From Corynebacterium xerosis NBRC 16721 = ATCC 373 (lineage in GTDB: Bacteria > Actinomycetota > Actinomycetes > Mycobacteriales > Mycobacteriaceae): 64,000 nucleotides of DNA. This document shows positions 28,553 through 36,996 of the stretch, one piece after another. The translations under genes were made by a program, and so were the position numbers. The stretch covers positions 216,579-280,578 of the forward strand of contig NZ_BCRD01000005.1 of NCBI RefSeq assembly GCF_001552415.1, given 5' to 3'. Within the stretch, counting starts at the first letter, position 1; each line of letters begins with the position of its first letter. Below the pieces are notes generated by a model. That model was given only the letters and a program-made list of their open reading frames with translations. It did not search any database and had not been told where the DNA came from.

Positions 28553-29380
28553 ATGCGAGCCATGAACGAAGCCGGCGACGGCCCGGACGTGACGGACGGT
28601 GGAGACCACCGTGACCACCGCAACCACGGCGACCGCGCACGCTACGCGCTGGTCACCGGCGGCGGGGCGGGCATCGGCGCCGAAGTCGCCCGGGCCCTCG
28701 TCGCCGACGGGTGGACCGTGCGCATCTGCGGACGCACGCCCGCCCCTCTCGAAGCCGTGTGCGCCGAATCCCCCGACGCGCTGAGCTGGGCGCGCTGCGA
28801 CGTCATCGACGAATCCGACGTCGACGCACTGTTCGCCGGCATCGCCGCCGACTTTGGCCGCCTCGACCTGGCCGTGATCAATGCCGGCGTACCCGGGCCG
28901 ACCGCACCGCTGGGAGAGATGAGTGCCGACGGCTTCCGCGAGACGGTGGAGATCAACCTGACCGGCGCGTTCCTCACTGCGCGCGGTGCCTTCCGCGCCA
29001 TGGCGGCGCAGGATCCGGCGGGCGGGCGAATCATCTTCAACGGCTCCATCGCCGCCCAGACTCCCCGCCCGCATTCCGCGCCGTACGCGGCGTCGAAGGC
29101 GGGCCTGGCCGGCCTCGCCGCAGTCACAGCGCTCGACGGGCGCCCGCACGGGATCACCGCCACGCGCATCGACGTCGGCAACGCCGCGACGGGGCTGCTC
29201 GCCGGTTTCGGCGCGTCGACCGGCGCGCTGCAGGCCGACGGATCGCACCTGGTCGAGCCGACCTTCCCCGCGGCCGAAGCCGCCCGCGCATTCGCCTACG
29301 CGGCGTCGCTGCCCGCGGGCGCGGTGGTGGACCAGCTCACGGTCACCGCCGCGGGAATGCCCTTCGGCGGGCGCGGCTGA
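28553..29380 (+). CDS. Short-chain dehydrogenase/reductase
   Basis: 275-residue Rossmann-fold oxidoreductase. The nucleotide-binding motif TGGGAGIG is at about residues 38-45, the structural NAG motif is in VINAGVPGP, and the catalytic set Ser (FNGSIAA), Tyr and Lys (YAASK) is complete. The first 35 residues are a His/Asp/Gly-rich non-conserved extension (GGDHRDHRNHGD). ATG 28553 is chosen for its distance from the -10-like box; ATG 28562 is an alternative. It probably acts with the divergent isomerase-like protein, but its substrate is unknown. Confidence 0.82.
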   Translation: MRAMNEAGDGPDVTDGGDHRDHRNHGDRARYALVTGGGAGIGAEVARALVADGWTVRICGRTPAPLEAVCAESPDALSWARCDVIDESDVDALFAGIAADFGRLDLAVINAGVPGPTAPLGEMSADGFRETVEINLTGAFLTARGAFRAMAAQDPAGGRIIFNGSIAAQTPRPHSAPYAASKAGLAGLAAVTALDGRPHGITATRIDVGNAATGLLAGFGASTGALQADGSHLVEPTFPAAEAARAFAYAASLPAGAVVDQLTVTAAGMPFGGRG

Positions 29381-29554
29381 GACGGCGGGAATCGCCCCTG
29401 ACATGGAGGTTTCACCTGCGAATCGGTTCCCGGCGACCTGCTGGGTATCATCGGGATACACCGGGAACGACGACTCCCGCGGTGGCGTGGATCACTCACC
29501 GCATGGCTCCGATCGGGTTTCCGGCCGAGTGCGGGAAGGCGGTGAACGGGTCCG

Positions 29555-30712
29555 ATGACCTCGGAAGGCGACGAATGCGTCCGCGGGCGACGCGGCCCCT
29601 TCGACGGGCGCCCCGCAACGGCCCCCGACTTCCTGCTCTCCCGCAGCCACGGTTCCGTGCGCACGCAGGGATCCCTGGCCACGTACAGCGACCCGTGGCT
29701 GGCCGCCGAGCGCCTGCGCCGCGGTGAGCACCAGATGATCGTCGGCGCCATCCCGTTCAATCCCGAGCGCCCCGCCGCCCTGACCGTGCCGCGCGAGATC
29801 ATCCGCTCCGAGCAGCCGCTGGAGCCGCCGGCCCACTACCGGTGGAATCCGCCGGAGATCAAGGCCCGCATCGTCGGCCACGACCCGGCGCCGGAGGAGC
29901 ACCTCGAGCGCCTCGACGCCGCCATCCGCACCATCAAGGTCTCCGGCATGGACAAGGTCGTTCTGGCACGGGCCATCGACCTGGCCATCGATCCGGCGAT
30001 CGACCCGCTGCAGTTGTCCTCCCGCCTCATCGACGGTTCCCCCAACCGCGACGGTTTCGTCGCCGACCTCGGCCCGGCCGGCGGGCGATTCACCGGCCGC
30101 ATGCTCATCGGGTCCTCCCCCGAGATGCTGGTGCGCCGCCGCGGCCGCATCGTCGAGGCGTTCCCGCTGGCCGGTTCGGCGCCCCGCTCCCGCGACCGCG
30201 CGGCCGACGAGGCCGCCGCCGCGAAGCTCATGGCCTCGCGCAAGAACAACGAGGAACACGAGTTCGTCGTCGACGACATCGCCGACAACCTCGCCCCGCT
30301 GTGCTCGCACCTCGACGTCCCCCACGAGCCGCAGCTGCTGAGCACCTCCGAGATGTGGCACCTGGGCACCTTCATCCGGGGCGAACTGAAGGACCCGGTC
30401 ATCTCCGCCCTCGACCTGGCCCTGCTGGTCCACCCCACCCCGGCGATCTGCGGCACGCCGACCGAATCGGCCATGAGCGTCATCGAGGCCATCGAGTCCG
30501 ACCGCGGCTTCTACGCCGGCTGCGTCGGCTGGTGCGACTCCGAGGGCGACGGCGAATTCGTCGTGTCCATCCGGTGCGCCGAGATCGACGCCGCGGGCAC
30601 CGAGGCCCGCCTGTGGGCCGGCGGCGGCATCGTCGCCGACTCGAACCCCGAAGAGGAGCTCGCCGAAACCACGGCGAAGCTGCGCACCGTACTGCGCGCC
30701 TTCGGGCTCTGA
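29555..30712 (+). CDS. Isochorismate synthase
   Basis: 385-residue chorismate-binding enzyme that converts chorismate to isochorismate for menaquinone or a catecholate/salicylate siderophore. The catalytic core is in the C-terminal 260 residues: MDKVVLARAIDL, GSSPEMLVRR, FPLAGSAPRS, KNNEEHEFVVDDI, HPTPAICGTPTESA and GFYAGCVGW. Their order and intactness fit the EntC/MenF/DhbC group. No other menaquinone or siderophore synthesis gene is near, so which pathway it feeds is undecided; corynebacteria make menaquinone. The ATG has no strong ribosome binding site. A terminator hairpin follows. Confidence 0.88.
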   Translation: MTSEGDECVRGRRGPFDGRPATAPDFLLSRSHGSVRTQGSLATYSDPWLAAERLRRGEHQMIVGAIPFNPERPAALTVPREIIRSEQPLEPPAHYRWNPPEIKARIVGHDPAPEEHLERLDAAIRTIKVSGMDKVVLARAIDLAIDPAIDPLQLSSRLIDGSPNRDGFVADLGPAGGRFTGRMLIGSSPEMLVRRRGRIVEAFPLAGSAPRSRDRAADEAAAAKLMASRKNNEEHEFVVDDIADNLAPLCSHLDVPHEPQLLSTSEMWHLGTFIRGELKDPVISALDLALLVHPTPAICGTPTESAMSVIEAIESDRGFYAGCVGWCDSEGDGEFVVSIRCAEIDAAGTEARLWAGGGIVADSNPEEELAETTAKLRTVLRAFGL

Positions 30713-30744
30713 CCTCTGCCCGTGCTCCCACCCGGGCACGCGAA

Positions 30745-30780
30745 AACCCCTCCCCGACCTGAAAAGGTCCGGGAGGGGTT
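30745..30780. terminator. Bidirectional terminator between isochorismate synthase and FAH-family genes
   Basis: Arms AACCCCTCCCCGACCT and AGGTCCGGGAGGGGTT (one mismatch) with a GAAA loop, between the convergent genes ending at 30712 and 30809. Short T/A ends on both sides. Confidence 0.75.
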
Positions 30781-30808
30781 CGTCGTCAAGCGAAAGCGGT
30801 GAAGCGGA

Positions 30809-31597
30809 CTACGCGCGCTCGACCGGGTTGGCCAGCTTGCCGATGCCCGGGATCTCGATCTCGATGCGGTCGCCCGGGAACATCTCGGCGGTGCCCGCCG
30901 GAGAACCCGTGCAGATGATGTCGCCCGGCAGCAGGGTAATCGAGGCGGTGAGGAACTCGATGATCTCCGGGATCGACATGATCATCTGGTCGGAGTTGGA
31001 GTCCTGCTTGGTCTCGGTGACGCCGTTCTGGGTCAGGTGCGCCTTGATGGGCAGGTTCTCGTAATCCAGCTCGGTCTGGATCCACGGGCCGATCGGGCAG
31101 AACGTGTCGATGCCCTTCGCGCGCGCCCACTGGCCGTCGGCGAACTGCAGATCGCGCGACGAGACGTCGTTGACGATGGTGTAGCCGAAGATCACGGACT
31201 CGGCGTCGGCGGCCTTGACGTTCTTGCAGGGCTTGCCGATGACGATGGCCAGCTCGCCCTCGAACTCCACCTTCGTGGCGAACTCCGGGATGCGGATGGG
31301 CGCCTCGGGGCCGATGACGGCCGTCGGCGGCTTGAGGAACATCGTCGGCGGCAGCGACTCGCCGGAGGTCTTGAAGACCTCCTTGACGTGGTCGGCGTAG
31401 TTGCGGCCGATGGCGACCACCTTCGACGGCAGCATCGGCGCGAGCAGGCGCACGTCGGCCAGCGGCCAGGAGCGGCCGGTCTTGGTCACCTCGCCGAAGG
31501 GATGGCCTTCGATCTCGTGCAGCTGAACACCGTCATCTTCGCCTTCGACCAGCGCGAAACACATGCCCTCGGGGTGGGCGATTCGAGCAATACGCAT
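30809..31597 (-). CDS. odx: FAH-family hydrolase, probable oxaloacetate decarboxylase
   Basis: 262-residue member of the fumarylacetoacetate hydrolase superfamily. The metal-binding acidic residues are visible in VEFEGELAIVIG (Glu111, Glu113) and IVNDVSSRD (Asp144), and the substrate loop AIGRNYADHVKE is at 62-73. C. glutamicum Odx (Cg1458), a soluble oxaloacetate decarboxylase of this family, lies between the same neighbours (gltX side, DnaQ-like exonuclease, cNMP/CBS protein), which supports the call. The ATG follows TAACCT by seven bases. Acylpyruvate hydrolase activity is the main alternative. Confidence 0.78.
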   Translation of the reverse strand: MRIARIAHPEGMCFALVEGEDDGVQLHEIEGHPFGEVTKTGRSWPLADVRLLAPMLPSKVVAIGRNYADHVKEVFKTSGESLPPTMFLKPPTAVIGPEAPIRIPEFATKVEFEGELAIVIGKPCKNVKAADAESVIFGYTIVNDVSSRDLQFADGQWARAKGIDTFCPIGPWIQTELDYENLPIKAHLTQNGVTETKQDSNSDQMIMSIPEIIEFLTASITLLPGDIICTGSPAGTAEMFPGDRIEIEIPGIGKLANPVERA

Positions 31598-31604
31598 GCG
31601 GGAC

Positions 31605-31610
31605 AGGTTA
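31605..31610 (-). promoter_or_regulatory. -10 box of leaderless odx promoter
   Basis: Minus-strand TAACCT ends seven bases before ATG 31597; the intervening GTCCCGC has no ribosome binding site. Confidence 0.55.
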
Positions 31611-31663
31611 CATGCCCGCACCCGGCACACGGTGATCGGCCCCACGCCGCCGGGGGCACCCCG

Positions 31664-32290
31664 CTACCGCGGCAGCCCCGCCGCGTCCTGCGCCAGCCAC
31701 AGCTCGGCGCCGGACAATGCGTCGGTCAACGCGTGGTGCGCCTTGTAGGGGGCGAGCCCGTATCGTTCGCGGACGGTCCACAGGCGCAGCTCGTCGCGGC
31801 GCGGCTCGCGGTCGGCGGCCTGGTACTTGCGGTACTCGCGCTGCATGGTGTCGGCGACCTCGACCTTGAGCCCGGCGCCGAAATGCTGGCGGCAGGCCTT
31901 GTCCAGGAAGCCCGTCTCCAGCTTCGCGAAATGCGCCAGCAGCCTGCGCCCCTTGAGCGCGTGGAGCACCATCTCCATCGCCTCGCGGGGGTCGACGCCC
32001 TCGGCGATGGCGTCATCGGTCAGGCCGTGGAGCGTCGCGGATTCGCCGACCGACGCCTCCCCTTCCGCGCCGCGCAGCACCACGTGGCCGGCGCCGCCGA
32101 GGATGATCTCGTCGCCGTCGACCGGCACCCAGCCGATCGACAGCAGACGGTCCTTGTTCGGGTCGAGGCCCGTGGTCTCCACGTCCACCGCCAACCAGCG
32201 GTCCTGCTGCAGCGGGACGTCGTAGAACTCGGCGAGTGCGCCGGTTGCTTTGCGACGGCCACCGCCGAACATCGAATCGAAGATTCCCAT
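31664..32290 (-). CDS. DnaQ-like 3'-5' exonuclease domain protein
   Basis: 208-residue DEDDh exonuclease of the type annotated as DNA polymerase III epsilon-like. Exo I is AVDVETTGLDP (Asp36, Glu38), Exo II lies in LAHFAKLETGFLD and Exo III is AHHALTDALSGAEL, with the catalytic His and Asp. The basic N-terminal 30 residues are not part of the domain. It overlaps neither neighbour but is 14 bases from the upstream cNMP/CBS gene, in the same strand, and the pair is conserved in C. glutamicum, suggesting a functional link. Confidence 0.86.
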   Translation of the reverse strand: MGIFDSMFGGGRRKATGALAEFYDVPLQQDRWLAVDVETTGLDPNKDRLLSIGWVPVDGDEIILGGAGHVVLRGAEGEASVGESATLHGLTDDAIAEGVDPREAMEMVLHALKGRRLLAHFAKLETGFLDKACRQHFGAGLKVEVADTMQREYRKYQAADREPRRDELRLWTVRERYGLAPYKAHHALTDALSGAELWLAQDAAGLPR

Positions 32291-32304
32291 GAGTTATCGC
32301 CCCG

Positions 32305-34164
32305 TCACGACATCTGGCTGATCGGGTACTTCGTGGCCAGCGACTGCTGGAGCCGGCGGATCACCCCGAAGGCGTCGCGCAGGTGCTCTCGCTCGAGGCG
32401 GGACAGCTCCTTCGGGTTGACGTGGTTGTCGGGGACCTCGCCCCCATTCACCGCCGCCTCGTGGTGGGCGAGTTGGACGGTGGCCAGGAAGTCGAAGGCG
32501 TCGCGCAGATCCGCGGCGCCCTGACGGCTCACGGCGCCGGCGCCGGCGGCCGCGGCGAGGCGGTCGCGGGTGCCCACCTGGGGCAGGCCCGAGGCCACCG
32601 CGAACAGACGCGCCATCTGGACGACGGTGGCGATGCCGCCCTTCTTGATGTCGAGCGTGTTGGCGTGGCTGCCGCCCTTTTCCAGCACGAGACCGCGGAA
32701 GAAGCCCAACGGGGGTTCGCGGTTGGCGGCGAGCTTGGCCAGGTGCGCGTGGAGGCGCTTGGAGCCTTCGGCGATGGGCACGTAGGTGGCGCGCAGGTCA
32801 TCGACCAGCTCGTCGTCGCCGTGGACGCCGCGGATGTCGAAGAACGTCTGGGCGTGGAGCAGCGCATCGGGGTCGGGCTTGGTGATCCACAAGTGGAACT
32901 TCGTCTTCCACTGCGACAGGCTCATGCGCCAATCCGGGTTCGACGCCATCATGTTGCCGGGGCACAGCGGGTAGCCGCATTCGGCGAGCGAGTTGCAGAC
33001 GAAGTCGGCGAGCCGGGCGAAGTAGTCGCCGTGAGCGGCTTCGTCGTAGGCGTCGTCGATGATGAAGGCGTTGTCCTGGTCGGAGGCCATGCCCATCTCG
33101 CGGCGCCCCTGGGAGCCGAGGACCACGAAGGAGTACGGCACCGGCGGGGCGCCGAATTTTTCCTCGCCCAGGGTCAGCAGGCGGCGGGCGACGGCGTCGG
33201 CGGTGACGGTGAGCAGGCGGGAGACCTCGTCGGCGGACACGCCGCGCTCGATGAAGCGGCCGACGACGCGCCGCGAGTTGGCGGCGACCTCGGCGATCTC
33301 GGCGACCGTGCCCTTGCGGGCCAGCGTGGCCGTGGCGTAGACGGGGTCGGTGTGCAGGGTGCGCAGCAGGTCGCCGATGACGACCATGCCCACCACTCCC
33401 GTCTCGTCGGCGACCGGCAGGTGGTGGTAGCTGCGTTCGGCCATGAGCAGCATCGCCTCGAACGCCAACATCGACGGGTCGACGGTGACCGGGTCCGGCG
33501 TCATGACGTCGCCGATGATCAGCTCCGGTCCGTGGCCCGCTGCGAGCACGCGGCGGCGCAGATCGCGGTCGGTGAGGATGCCGGTGAGTTTCCCGTCGTC
33601 GATGATGAGCAGCGAGGAGACGTTGCGTTCGCTCATCAGCTGGGCGCCCTCCCCGATCGTCGCGCCGGAGCCGATGTGGACGGGATCGCCGGCCATGAGG
33701 TCGGCGACGCGGGTGCGCAGCGCGTCGGTGGACGCGGAGCTGCGCAGGTCCGAGGCCACGGCGCGGATGCGCGCGTTCTCGCCGCCGTAGTACTGGCTGA
33801 TGTGCGGGAAGCGGGCGACGAGATCGTCGAAAACCTCGTGGGAGATGACCAGCAGCAGCGTGTCCTCCACCGCCGTCATGGTGTACAGCGACGGTTCACC
33901 CGACAACAGGGTGGAGTAGCCGAGGTGATCGCCGTCGTCGCGCCGGTCGAGCAGCGTGCCCGCGGGGTCGAAGACGTCCACGAGGCCGGAGCGAACGATG
34001 AAGACCGCGTCGTTGGCTCGGCCGGCGGAGATGATCTCCTGCCCACGGCGGGCGTAGCGCATGGTCAGCCGGGACGGCAGCTGCCTGAGCTCCTCGTCCG
34101 GCAGTTCCGAAAACGGCGAGGTCTGGCGGAGGAAATCGCGGATTTCGTCGAGTTCGACGGACAT
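32305..34164 (-). CDS. cNMP-binding/CBS/DUF294 nucleotidyltransferase signal protein
   Basis: 619-residue cytoplasmic protein with four parts: an N-terminal cyclic-nucleotide-binding domain (about residues 10-125), a pair of CBS domains (about 150-280), a GlnD-like nucleotidyltransferase domain of the DUF294 type with GSQGRREMGMASDQDN (near 355), and a C-terminal DUF294 helical domain. The GS-x-GR and D-x-D pattern is intact, so it could be an active nucleotidyl- or uridylyltransferase controlled by cAMP and adenylates. The target is unknown. CAGGAGG precedes the ATG. TATTCT on the minus strand (34222-34227) is a candidate -10. It is divergent from the next gene across 89 bases. Confidence 0.88.
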   Translation of the reverse strand: MSVELDEIRDFLRQTSPFSELPDEELRQLPSRLTMRYARRGQEIISAGRANDAVFIVRSGLVDVFDPAGTLLDRRDDGDHLGYSTLLSGEPSLYTMTAVEDTLLLVISHEVFDDLVARFPHISQYYGGENARIRAVASDLRSSASTDALRTRVADLMAGDPVHIGSGATIGEGAQLMSERNVSSLLIIDDGKLTGILTDRDLRRRVLAAGHGPELIIGDVMTPDPVTVDPSMLAFEAMLLMAERSYHHLPVADETGVVGMVVIGDLLRTLHTDPVYATATLARKGTVAEIAEVAANSRRVVGRFIERGVSADEVSRLLTVTADAVARRLLTLGEEKFGAPPVPYSFVVLGSQGRREMGMASDQDNAFIIDDAYDEAAHGDYFARLADFVCNSLAECGYPLCPGNMMASNPDWRMSLSQWKTKFHLWITKPDPDALLHAQTFFDIRGVHGDDELVDDLRATYVPIAEGSKRLHAHLAKLAANREPPLGFFRGLVLEKGGSHANTLDIKKGGIATVVQMARLFAVASGLPQVGTRDRLAAAAGAGAVSRQGAADLRDAFDFLATVQLAHHEAAVNGGEVPDNHVNPKELSRLEREHLRDAFGVIRRLQQSLATKYPISQMS

Positions 34165-34241
34165 GGGGCCTCCTGGGGGCTCCGGCCGGACCTCTGACGC
34201 CCGACGGCAATCGTTTCATCCAGAATATCGAACACCGCTGC

Positions 34242-34247
34242 TAGGTT
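34242..34247 (+). promoter_or_regulatory. -10 box of leaderless promoter
   Basis: TAGGTT ends six bases before the ATG at 34254, with GGCCCC between and no ribosome binding site. Confidence 0.6.
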
Positions 34248-34253
34248 GGCCCC

Positions 34254-35075
34254 ATGTTCAGCCGACGCAGGAAGACCGGACCCCAGGACACCCCCGAGCC
34301 CGCCCCCGATGCGGCGGAGCCTGCCGAAAACACTGCCTCGCCCGTCAACGACATCCCCTCCGATGACGCCGAATTGATGCGCACGCTGCGCTCCCGGTTG
34401 TTCGACAGGATGACCGATGAGACCCATGACCGGGAGTTCGCGTACTCCCGCCGGATCGGCCCGTTGGCGGAGGTGATGTGCCGGGATCTGCCGTCGCACG
34501 TCACCACGCTCACCGACGCGCACCTGGCGGAGCGGGACCTCGATCTGCTCTTCGCCGCAGCGCGCCGGAACACGGAGGTCGAGCAGTCCGACCTGTCCAA
34601 CGTCGCCGTCGAGGGCGGCGGCCCGATGTGGCTGCTGGAGGGGGACCACTTCTTCGTGTCCTCGCAGATCGCGTCGCTGCCGGCGCGCATCGCCGACGAG
34701 GCCGGTGTCCCCGCCGTCGGCGAAGGCATCCTGGCCGTCGCGCCGCGCCGCGGCTCCCTGGTGGGCGTGCCGTTGGTGGACGAAACGTCGCTGCGCGGGA
34801 TCGGCATGCTCTTCGACTTCCTGGAAAGGTTCGGCGACGGCACCGGCTTCGAGGGGCTCTATTACATCCACGATCCGGAAGTCTCCTCCTCCGTGGCCGG
34901 GTCGGGGTTCAGCGACGGGCCGTTGATCCAGGACGTTCGCGGCCCCGACGGCCCCAACGGCAAGCCGTCCGTGCTCGTCGACGGCCCCTTCGAAGACGCG
35001 ATGATGCGCGCCGGCCTGATCAATCCCGGCGGTCCCGCCGACGGCGGGTCCGGGACGGGGCCCGGCGAACGGTGA
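34254..35075 (+). CDS. Uncharacterised protein, paralogue of the product at 41614 (DUF1444-like)
   Basis: 273-residue soluble protein of unknown function. After a Pro/Glu/Ala-rich N-terminal 40 residues, the core has YSRRIGPLAEVM, LTDAHLAERDLDLLFAAARRNTE (about 85-107), a GPMWLLEGDHFF strand, ASLPARI, and VGEGILAVAPRRGSLVGV followed by an Asp/helix segment. The same ordered blocks are in the protein encoded at 41614-42582, so the two are paralogues. The layout resembles the DUF1444 (YtpQ) family, but I cannot confirm membership. The C-terminus is Gly/Pro-rich and disordered. Confidence 0.7.
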   Translation: MFSRRRKTGPQDTPEPAPDAAEPAENTASPVNDIPSDDAELMRTLRSRLFDRMTDETHDREFAYSRRIGPLAEVMCRDLPSHVTTLTDAHLAERDLDLLFAAARRNTEVEQSDLSNVAVEGGGPMWLLEGDHFFVSSQIASLPARIADEAGVPAVGEGILAVAPRRGSLVGVPLVDETSLRGIGMLFDFLERFGDGTGFEGLYYIHDPEVSSSVAGSGFSDGPLIQDVRGPDGPNGKPSVLVDGPFEDAMMRAGLINPGGPADGGSGTGPGER

Positions 35076-35102
35076 AAGCCATGGGCGTCGCAAAGCCTGC
35101 CG

Positions 35103-35118
35103 TGTGACATCGATCACG
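35103..35118. promoter_or_regulatory. GlxR/CRP-type operator before the DinB-like gene
   Basis: TGTGA-CATCGA-TCACG matches the corynebacterial GlxR (cAMP receptor) consensus TGTGA-N6-TCACA at 9 of 10 positions. It ends two bases before the -10 TATGGT (35121-35126) of the next gene, which itself ends six bases before the ATG, so it would cover the core promoter and most simply repress. Confidence 0.65.
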
Positions 35119-35132
35119 GCTATGGTGGATGC

Positions 35133-35861
35133 ATGAACACGCAGAACCCCGCCCGCCCGCTGGAATCCCACATTCTCGAGGCATTCGATGCGATCGCCGC
35201 GATCGTCGGCGGCATGGACGACGAGCTGGCCAACGCCCGCCCCGACATCCCCGGCGTGAACTCCCCGCTGGTGCTGCTGCGCCACGTCGGAGGCTCCGCC
35301 CGATACTGGCTCGACCACGTGTGCCTGGGCAACGAGGACGTGCGCGACCGCACCGACGAGTTTTCCGCCCGCGGCTCCGTCGCCGACGAACTGGAGCGCC
35401 ACGCCGCACAGCGCGAGGTCATCGTCGCCGCGCTGGAGAAGCTCCGCGACGCCGACCCGCAGGACGCGCCCGCCGCTCCCCCGACCGACAAGCGGCGCTG
35501 GTGGCTGCCGACGATCGGCGGCGTGATGGTGCACGTGTACCACGAATGCGCGCAGCACCTCGGCCACCTGGAGATCACCCGCGACGCGCTGGTCGCGGGA
35601 CTGCCGCGGGCCGGCCAGAAGCGGTCGGTGCTCGACCTGATCATCGACGAGCTGGACCGCCAGGGGCATCCGGCCGACGCAATCGAGCCGGACGAGTACT
35701 ACGGCGGGCACGTCATCACCACCACCGACGGCATGCAGCTGGGCACCGTCGACATCGAGGCGGCCTGCATCCGCGTTTCCGAGGGCGTCCGCGGTCCCGA
35801 GCGCACCCAGCGCCGTCGCTGGGTGGTGCGCGAGCAGCTCATCGCGCTGTTGTCGGACTGA
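35133..35861 (+). CDS. DinB-superfamily (DUF664-like) protein
   Basis: 242-residue protein with a four-helix DinB-like N-terminal half. Metal-binding histidines are likely His51 (LLRHVGG) and those in VYHECAQHLGH (His137/142/145). In actinobacteria such proteins include mycothiol-dependent enzymes, so a thiol-transferase role is possible but unproven. The C-terminal 70 residues (from RSVLDLIIDEL) are outside the fold. The gene starts six bases after TATGGT (leaderless) and has a GlxR-type site over its promoter. The Crp/Fnr gene follows after 28 bases. Confidence 0.72.
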   Translation: MNTQNPARPLESHILEAFDAIAAIVGGMDDELANARPDIPGVNSPLVLLRHVGGSARYWLDHVCLGNEDVRDRTDEFSARGSVADELERHAAQREVIVAALEKLRDADPQDAPAAPPTDKRRWWLPTIGGVMVHVYHECAQHLGHLEITRDALVAGLPRAGQKRSVLDLIIDELDRQGHPADAIEPDEYYGGHVITTTDGMQLGTVDIEAACIRVSEGVRGPERTQRRRWVVREQLIALLSD

Positions 35862-35889
35862 GCGTGGCCGATCATGGTTCGATGGGGCC

Positions 35890-36633
35890 ATGAGTGAACG
35901 ACGATACGTGCCGCTGCGGGCGGCCTGCGGAGAGCCGCACTCCTGCCCCGCGCCCGTGCGGCGCCGGGTGCTGGCGGCGACGGCGCTGTTCGGGGACCTG
36001 GGCGAACGGGACATCGCCGACGTGGGCGAGCGGATGACCGCCCGATCCTGGGCCGCCGGCGAATACCTGTACGTCGAAGGGGACCCCGCCGACGACCTGT
36101 ACGTCCTCGCCTCCGGGCGCGCGAAAATGACGCGGACCGACGCGGACGGCGCCGAAATCGTCCTCGACGTGCTCGGCCCCGGGGATCTGTTCGGTGGAGT
36201 GGCGTCGTTGGGCATGGGTGTCCACGGAGATTCCGTCATGGCCCTGCAGACGACGTGCGCGCTGCGCATCGACTCCGAGGGATTCCGCACCCTGCTCGGC
36301 GATTACCCCGCAGTCGCCGTGCGAGCCTTCGACGAGGTCGCGGGCCAACTCAGTTCGACCCGCGCGGCATTCGCGGCCGTGACCGGCACCGTCGCGCAAA
36401 GGGTGGCCGGTGCGCTGGTCCGCCTGGCCGCGAAGTTCGGCGATCCCGGGCCCGACGGGGTGTTGCTGCAGGTGCCGCTGACCCGGGCGGACCTCGCCGG
36501 AATGACCGGATCGACCACGGAGTCGGTGAGCCGCGCCATGAGCGCCATGCGCCGCGACGGCGTCATCGACACGGGCCGCAAATGGACCGCGATCATCGAC
36601 ATGGCCGCGCTCCGGGAGCTCGCCGAAGGATGA
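35890..36633 (+). CDS. Crp/Fnr-family regulator with partial FNR-type cysteine set
   Basis: 247-residue Crp/Fnr transcription factor: cyclic-nucleotide-binding-like beta barrel (about residues 30-125), dimer helix, and C-terminal winged helix. The recognition helix reads TTESVSRAMS: Glu211, Ser214 and Arg215 are the E-x-x-S-R set that reads TTGA half-sites in FNR/FixK proteins. Cysteines 13 and 19 (C-x5-C) and 123 align by spacing with Cys23, Cys29 and Cys122 of FNR; the first FNR ligand is missing (Arg10). It may bind an iron-sulphur cluster or metal with an alternative ligand (His17 is close), or sense thiol state. Two matching boxes precede the HMA and ATPase genes just downstream. Confidence 0.85.
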   Translation: MSERRYVPLRAACGEPHSCPAPVRRRVLAATALFGDLGERDIADVGERMTARSWAAGEYLYVEGDPADDLYVLASGRAKMTRTDADGAEIVLDVLGPGDLFGGVASLGMGVHGDSVMALQTTCALRIDSEGFRTLLGDYPAVAVRAFDEVAGQLSSTRAAFAAVTGTVAQRVAGALVRLAAKFGDPGPDGVLLQVPLTRADLAGMTGSTTESVSRAMSAMRRDGVIDTGRKWTAIIDMAALRELAEG

Positions 36634-36643
36634 TTTCCGGATA

Positions 36644-36686
36644 ATTGACGCACGTCAATGTCGCTTCCGCCGCCCCGCAATAGCGT
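36644..36686 (+). promoter_or_regulatory. FNR-type box and promoter of the HMA metallochaperone gene
   Basis: Perfect 16-base palindrome ATTGACGCACGTCAAT (36644-36659; TTGA-N6-TCAA) followed by a TAGCGT -10 at 36681-36686. The box centre is 29.5 bases upstream of the first -10 base, which places it at about -41.5, the class-II Crp/Fnr activator position. The same spacing recurs before the ATPase gene. Confidence 0.72.
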
Positions 36687-36750
36687 GAGTGGCGCACCAA
36701 GGAAAACGGCGGGCCACGACCCTCCGACCAGCCGAAAGGAAGCGATCACC

Positions 36751-36978
36751 ATGTCCGACGTCACCACCACCATGCTCCGCGCCGAGGGCTTCACCTGCCC
36801 GTCGTGCGTCTCCAAGATCGAGAAGCGGGTCGGCCGCATGCCCGGAGTCTCCGGCGTGACCGTCCACTTCAACACCTCGCGCATCGAGGTCGACCACGAC
36901 CCGGAGGTCGCCGGCGCCGACGCCATCATCGACGAGATCGCGAAGGCCGGGTACGTCGCCAAGGCATCCGCCTTCTGA
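36751..36978 (+). CDS. HMA-domain metallochaperone (CopZ-like)
   Basis: 75-residue single heavy-metal-associated domain. Cys16 and Cys19 in GFTCPSCVSKIEK form the metal-binding C-x2-C loop, and the rest has the beta-alpha-beta-beta-alpha-beta pattern, ending DEIAKAGYVAK. ATG 36751 has AAAGGAAG upstream and gives standard family length; a longer reading is not needed. It probably delivers a metal ion to the P1B ATPase encoded next, which has no N-terminal HMA domain of its own. A hairpin terminator separates the genes, so the two are transcribed separately but by similar promoters. Metal unknown. Confidence 0.9.
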   Translation: MSDVTTTMLRAEGFTCPSCVSKIEKRVGRMPGVSGVTVHFNTSRIEVDHDPEVAGADAIIDEIAKAGYVAKASAF

Positions 36979-36996
36979 CTCCCGCCCGCCGACCCG

